Below are positions 58,943-64,000 of a stretch of DNA of 64,000 nucleotides, in pieces. The position numbers and the translations under genes are program-made. Source of the DNA: Siniperca chuatsi (lineage: Eukaryota; Chordata; Actinopteri; Centrarchiformes; Sinipercidae). The notes under the pieces are model-generated. The model searched no databases. It saw only the letters and a list, made by a program, of their open reading frames with translations, and was not told the origin of the DNA. The stretch lies in contig NC_058044.1 of assembly GCF_020085105.1 (NCBI RefSeq), positions 24,301,206 through 24,365,205 on the forward strand, read 5' to 3'. The first letter of the stretch is position 1; each line of letters opens with the position of its first letter.

Positions 58943-60193
58943 CAAGGACTGAAGGCAAAATCTGCAGGGGTTTAGAAGATTAAGTAGGAACTGTATACAT
59001 GCAACACTGATGTTTTGAGTCCAGAGTATTACATTCCCCTCTCAGTTCTACTGTGCAATAATGTCGTATGACCCAAAGTTGTATATTTCATAACTATATT
59101 GTATGATAATTGACAGGAGCAAGAGAAGGTAAAAGGGTAGGAGAATGCCACACCACCATCAGGGGGGGACAATTAAGTGTCACCCTCGATTGACCAATTC
59201 AGTTTGTGTACCAGTGGTTTGGGCAGCCAATCAGTGACCAGCTACACACACCCACCAGTCACAGAAATTGTCACTAGTCAGTCACCACCCAATAAGAATT
59301 TTAACGTTTTAAAGTCTTAACTATGTTATATCAGTACTGGTAGATTGATACTTTTATCCAAGCCTTGAGGTAAACATCATGGTTTGATTAGACACTACTC
59401 ATATTACAGAGGAGTCTGGGTAAAAAACATTGTAAATCTGTATCCGTGACTCTATCAAAAACCCGTTAATGTGGATCTCCTCTCCTGTAGCCAAACTCTG
59501 CTGGTCAGACACTCAGGGGAACAAGGTCAAACAGGATAAAACATTTAAAAAAAAAAAGAAGAAAAAAAAAGAAATGAATGTCCTTAAATTACTTGAAATA
59601 TTTAACTTACTCAGTGCTTTGTGTTTTATCTTACCTGTTTGGACACACTGAAGTCTCTTGATGCATATCAACTTCTGCTTCATAAACTACATAAGTTTTT
59701 CTGAGCAGATCCACCTCAAATGTTGACTCACATGTTAATAAACTGAATATCATTCACTTCTCAAGCCAGAGAACAAGTGAAAAACCAGCTATTTTATTTA
59801 AAGATTAATCATTCTTATATTCCTTTTGTATCCTCTCAAAACAAATGCTTAAAATATATACTCTTGTCTGAATGTTTTCTTATGTCTTATTTTTAATGCA
59901 ACTAATCAAAAACTTACGGTTGTATACTTATGTTAGCATTTTTATTGTGCAGGGTTAAAAATTATTTACAATTTTTATGTCTACAAAATCAGTAGTATTA
60001 CATTACACTTTTCATCATTATATAGGAATTTTATTAAGCATTTCTTGACTAATGTCATGTAGGAGGACATTGACAAATGGTGATGGCTACCAAATTACAC
60101 AAATATTAACTGATTAAAAATGATAATGCATTTCAGTTTGACCTGCTGCAAAGTTAGCAGTTATTCACCCAACAGTTGATTGAATGATCTTGT
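58943..60193. other. Convergent CANT1 and OGA-like 3' ends
   Basis: CANT1 runs into AATAAA at 59737. The opposite gene has minus-strand AATAAA signals at 60030-60035 and 59941-59946. An A-rich tract sits at about 59550-59575. There is no other coding signal. Confidence 0.5.
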
Positions 60194-63100
60194 TCACAGG
60201 CTTGTTCCCATGGCAATGATGTCTTGAGGTAAACCGGCCATGTTTATGGGTTTGAAGGAGCCCAGTTTAGTGTAAAAGTCGAGCATCCTCCGATCACCCT
60301 GCCTCAGCTCACAGAACGCTCCTCTGGAACCTTAAGTTATGGAAAAGGAAACAAAGATGGTGTTTGGGATTTAATCTTTATTCTTAATTATTCTATTAAG
60401 TCCTTAAAAAAGGATGAGGATTATGTTTTAAAATGGAATTGATATTGATACAAAGTCAGGCAGTGCCAGTGATGCAAAGCTACCAAAACCAGACCCAGCC
60501 AATATTATCATTGCACAGCTGCAGTTCATGCAGATTTACAAGTGTGCTTGTGCAATCGCCAAGTTATGACTACTACAACTGCATTTGTTTTTCTGCAGTT
60601 TTGTAAACTGAAGCATATCTTCTGCTGAATACTGGTAAGAGTATTGTGTGCCATTGTATGTCCCTTGTCCTCCTAGTCCTACTTTGGAGAGAACAGCGCC
60701 TCCTTGTGGAGAATATGCAACCTGTTAAACCTCAGTGCGTGAATTGGTTGCAGGCCAGTTCCATGAGGCCATCTGAGAATAATCAAAGGCATTGTGCAAG
60801 GTCTTGACCTACCACTGCTCCTGATGGAGGACAACAGCCGACCAATCATACGCTTTGCTGGAGAGGGATCAGTGACCCGGGGCATCACTTGTATGGTAAA
60901 CAGGGAGGGGAAGTCCTCGAACGTGGAATCACTTACTGCCCTCTAGAGGTATGAGATAAAATAAAATACTAATAGTAATATTGCATTTTATCTTCATCTG
61001 GTATCCTGGGAAACATTTAGATATTGCATTTGATTTACCTGAATCTTGGCTGCGGCTGGTTTGGCGTCAGTGAGTGCCAGGGCGTAACCACACATCCCAA
61101 TGTCATCCTCCAGAACAAGAGCACACTGAGGGGAAGGGGAGACTTCACCTGCTGACAGGCTGCAGAGGGAATGTTAAGACTGAGGTATAAAAGCATAAAT
61201 ACTCCAGAGAGAAGTATTTCTTATATATAGAAGTCTTTCTTACCCGTCACAGATACTGGGGGGCTGCATCATAAGGGGGACTTTGCCCTCTCCCGCTCTC
61301 TGCATCTCCCTGAAAATCCTTTGCACCTCCATCTAGGACACAAAACAACACTGTGTAACACCAGTACTGTGTCGAACAAGCAGCTAAGTTGAACAAAAAT
61401 GCATCACAGTGTCTGAGGATCTGCCATCTAACCTTGTCCTCGGGGCAGTACGGCCGTATGCAGTAAACAGCCGTCATGGGAGGATGTCTGAAGAGGTCCC
61501 TGTTTCCATGGCAAGGCAGCATTCTCTGTAAGTACAAATGTACAGTGTATTAGTAGTATATTCATGTAGACCGAAAAATGATTGATAAGATAACAATGCC
61601 TTGTCCTACTAATGACATCTATCACTGAAGTTTTAAATATGTCCCTTTCGCAATGAGTAAGTTACCTGGAACTCGCCAGAGAGGCCTCCTCTGAAGCCCC
61701 AGGGTTCAGGATCAGCGTTCATTAGCTGGGCTGAGGGCTGACCCTGCCCTCCTATGGAAAACAAACACAATTTAACATTTGAAGCTTAAGTAGGTTAACT
61801 TTAATGGATTAAAATTTGTTATAAATGTGGTTAAAGACGAGCAACATAATATGTCAGATTCAGAGGCCCTGTTATTCTGCATAAATCCACACGACTGATG
61901 TTAGCGAACACACTGGATGTGACAAAGCCGCCTGGCACCTCCGCAACTTCCTGAAAATGCTTGTAAGCACATCCATCATCATCCTAATCCGGACGCAGGG
62001 TTTACTGCTTCTACTCTAGATGTTTATTTGTGGAGATTCTGCCATTACAATTCCTGCTTGACTACATTTTCGGCCTTCAACATATACTGTACTGTAATAC
62101 TGGTGTCACTAAGTGTCACCAAGGATGTGACTTGTTGCAGGCATTGTTCTCTACATGTTATAGAGAATTTATTTATTTAATAAATCACTGAAATAGATGG
62201 TGCAGATTTAAACAGAGGGTTTAGGGTCAGAGCTTATATGTTTGAATGCATCATTACTTTGCACGTTATTTACATCTTTCTCTTGGATTACTGCGATAAC
62301 CAACACATGTTGGGGTAATCAATTCATCAGGTTGACAGCTTTCTTCTGCATCATGACATTTAGTGGAACAAATATCAATTGCTGAGCGATGAAAATACAC
62401 AGTAGATCCCTGGTGTGACTGGTTTCTTTTCAGTGATTTTACACCACTTGGGAACAAAGTTCAATGAATTTACTTTTCTGTAAATTGCTGCTCCCCACTG
62501 AAAATGAACAGGACGCCACCAAGTGCTGTGTCTCTTCAGCCTTAATTACTCCTTAAAAGTCATCTAAGTAGCTGGGTTTAGGAACCTTTAACATTCCTAC
62601 AGCAGCTTTCCCCCCAACATACTGCATCCTTTACATACCAGCCTGTGTAGTTTGACCATCATCAGAAGATTCTGGTTTTCTCACCTAGTGTTTTCACGTA
62701 GGCTCGAGCCAGACCAACCCCACTCTTGATGTCACAGATGTAGTTGTAGAGGTCGTACAGAATGCTGCGGTTTGGGGCATTTGACAGACGATTGAACATC
62801 TGCACCACCGCCTCGCACATGTCATCAAACCGCTGCGCTCTCGAGCACCACTCCGCTGTCTGAAAAACAGTGTTTAAGCATCAATGCACTGGATGAAGAA
62901 CATTATTCACAACTTTATCTGCTTTTGAAAAAGTATAAACACGCAACGCCACCTTGTCCGTCTCTGCAGTGGCGGCTGGACTGTGGTTCCTGAGCCAGTC
63001 CAGCTCCTGCAGCATGGTCCTGGCTGTCGGCCCGTGTTCATACGGCAGGTAGAAGAGTTCGGACAGCAGCTTCAGGTCATCCAGGGTCAGGGGCTCCGCT

Positions 63101-63393
63101 GTGTACAGTGGGTTCTCCCCAGGCCCAGGAACATAGGAGCTCTCTCCCATGTCTGTCTGCATGGGCTCCTCATCCGAGGACTCTTTCTTGATACGAGCTG
63201 GAGGGCGACAAGGGACAAAAAGATGATTAATGTGATACCCACCCCATCGCTGCTTTTTCATTAAACCGTTTGCCGTTCTTTCATGACTCTCTACCTCCAG
63301 GTTGATCGGTGCTCAGAAACTCCTGCAGCCAGTCAGTGAGGGCCAAGGTCAGGGCTCTCTGGGGGCTGTAGCAGGGGTCCTGCTCCTCATCGC
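60194..63393 (-). CDS. oga: O-GlcNAcase (OGA/MGEA5) family gene, C-terminal part
   Basis: OGA removes O-linked GlcNAc from nuclear and cytosolic proteins. Nine minus-strand exons join in frame: 63393-63295, 63197-62953, 62859-62685, 61751-61666, 61525-61433, 61332-61244, 61159-61039, 60942-60813, 60330-60194, giving 390 residues up to the stop. They cover the end of the stalk ([18 protein letters not shown]), an acidic linker ([14 protein letters not shown]), helices with [28 protein letters not shown], and the acetyltransferase-like domain ([69 protein letters not shown]). All match human OGA order. The catalytic GH84 domain lies off the right edge. The linker is much shorter than in human, and about 35 residues between the CGYAL block and the DFPSL block are missing. 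Human OGA is at 10q24, not beside CANT1, so this may be a fish paralogue. Confidence 0.88.
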
Positions 63394-63515
63394 CTGGTGA
63401 TGGACGTCAGAGACAGTAAGACAATGCACAGGTTCCACAAATCCATGTTGTGCAGCTAAGCTTTGGGCACAGACTTTTATTTTAAAGTCAGGATCCCAGT
63501 GTTTCCACAAATCTA

Positions 63516-64000
63516 CAGTGGTGTGCAAAAGTGTTTGGCCCCTTCCTGATTTCTTATTTTTTTGCATATTTGTCACACTTAAATGTTTCAGATCATCAAA
63601 CAAATTAAAATATTAGTCAAAGAGAACACAAGTAAACACAAAATGCAGTTTTTAAATGAAGGTTGTTATTATTAAGGAAGAACAAAATCCAAACCTACAT
63701 GGCCCTGTGTGAAAAAGTGATTGCCCCCTAAACCTAATAACTGGTTGGGCCACCGTTAGCAGCAACAACAGCAATCAAGCGTTTGCGATAACTTGCAATG
63801 AGTCTTTTACAGCACTGTGGAGGAAAAGTTTAACTTTTTGGAAGGTGTGTGTCCCATTACATCTGGCGTAAAAGTAACACTTCATTTCAGAAAAAGAACC
63901 ATCATACCAACAGTAAAATATGGTGGTGGTAGTGTGATGGTCTGGGGCTGTTTTGCTGCTTCAGGACCTGGAAGACTTGCTGTGATAAATGGAACCATGA
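63516..64000. mobile_element. Tc1-like DNA transposon, rearranged, running off the right edge
   Basis: A TA at 63514-63515 is followed by CAGTGGTGTGCAAAAGTGTT, the same end as the palindrome at 11957. The terminal region of about 210 bp ends with GTGTGAAAAAGTGATTGCCC. Then comes the antisense end of the transposase frame (GGTTGGGCCACCGTTAGCAG, CAATCAAGCGTTTGCGATAA). From about 63826 the sense strand appears instead: KYGGGSVMVWGCFAASGPGR (about 63914-63973) is the classic Tc1 transposase core. The strand switch shows an internal inversion or deletion. It sits in an intron of the OGA-family gene. Confidence 0.85.

Overview
The window looks like nuclear DNA of a ray-finned fish, most likely a percomorph teleost. 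Genes are split into many short exons with GT-AG introns, intergenic DNA is AT-rich with CA/GT microsatellites, and several typical teleost dispersed repeats are present (Tc1-like elements, foldback MITEs, a LINE 3' end with a GATCAATAAAGT tail). No CRISPR, operon, rRNA or tRNA signal was seen.

Layout, left to right: 5' part of TMC6 (minus, 1376-2878, continuing off the left edge); a 7.5 kb repeat-rich spacer; TMC8 (plus, 10357-18404); two tandem genes for four-Ig-domain membrane proteins (plus, 19066-24672 and 25221-30686); SYNGR2 (plus, 31016-37334); TK1 (minus, 40225-42724); AFMID (plus, 46644-51744); CANT1 (plus, 53615-58942 with a predicted non-coding first exon); and the 3' half of an O-GlcNAcase-type gene (minus, 60194-63393, continuing off the right edge). 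Exons were joined by hand. Every junction is GT-AG, every reading frame closes, and the complete genes encode 707, 498, 519, 248, 231, 293 and 417 residues.

TMC6(-)/TMC8(+)/Ig genes(+)/SYNGR2(+)/TK1(-)/AFMID(+) matches human 17q25.3 gene for gene and strand for strand. The two Ig receptor genes occupy the place of human C17orf99 (interleukin-40). Beyond AFMID the order departs from human: CANT1 and an OGA-family gene follow, where human has BIRC5.

The genes do not form one pathway. TMC6 and TMC8 are partners (EVER proteins, zinc and CIB1 linked). TK1 makes dTMP, AFMID works in tryptophan-kynurenine catabolism, CANT1 is a Golgi/ER nucleotidase, OGA removes O-GlcNAc, and SYNGR2 is a vesicle tetraspan protein. 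The least described part is the Ig gene pair. Its domain order, split signal-peptide exons and Fc-receptor-like domains suggest a fish immune receptor pair related by position, and weakly by sequence, to IL-40.
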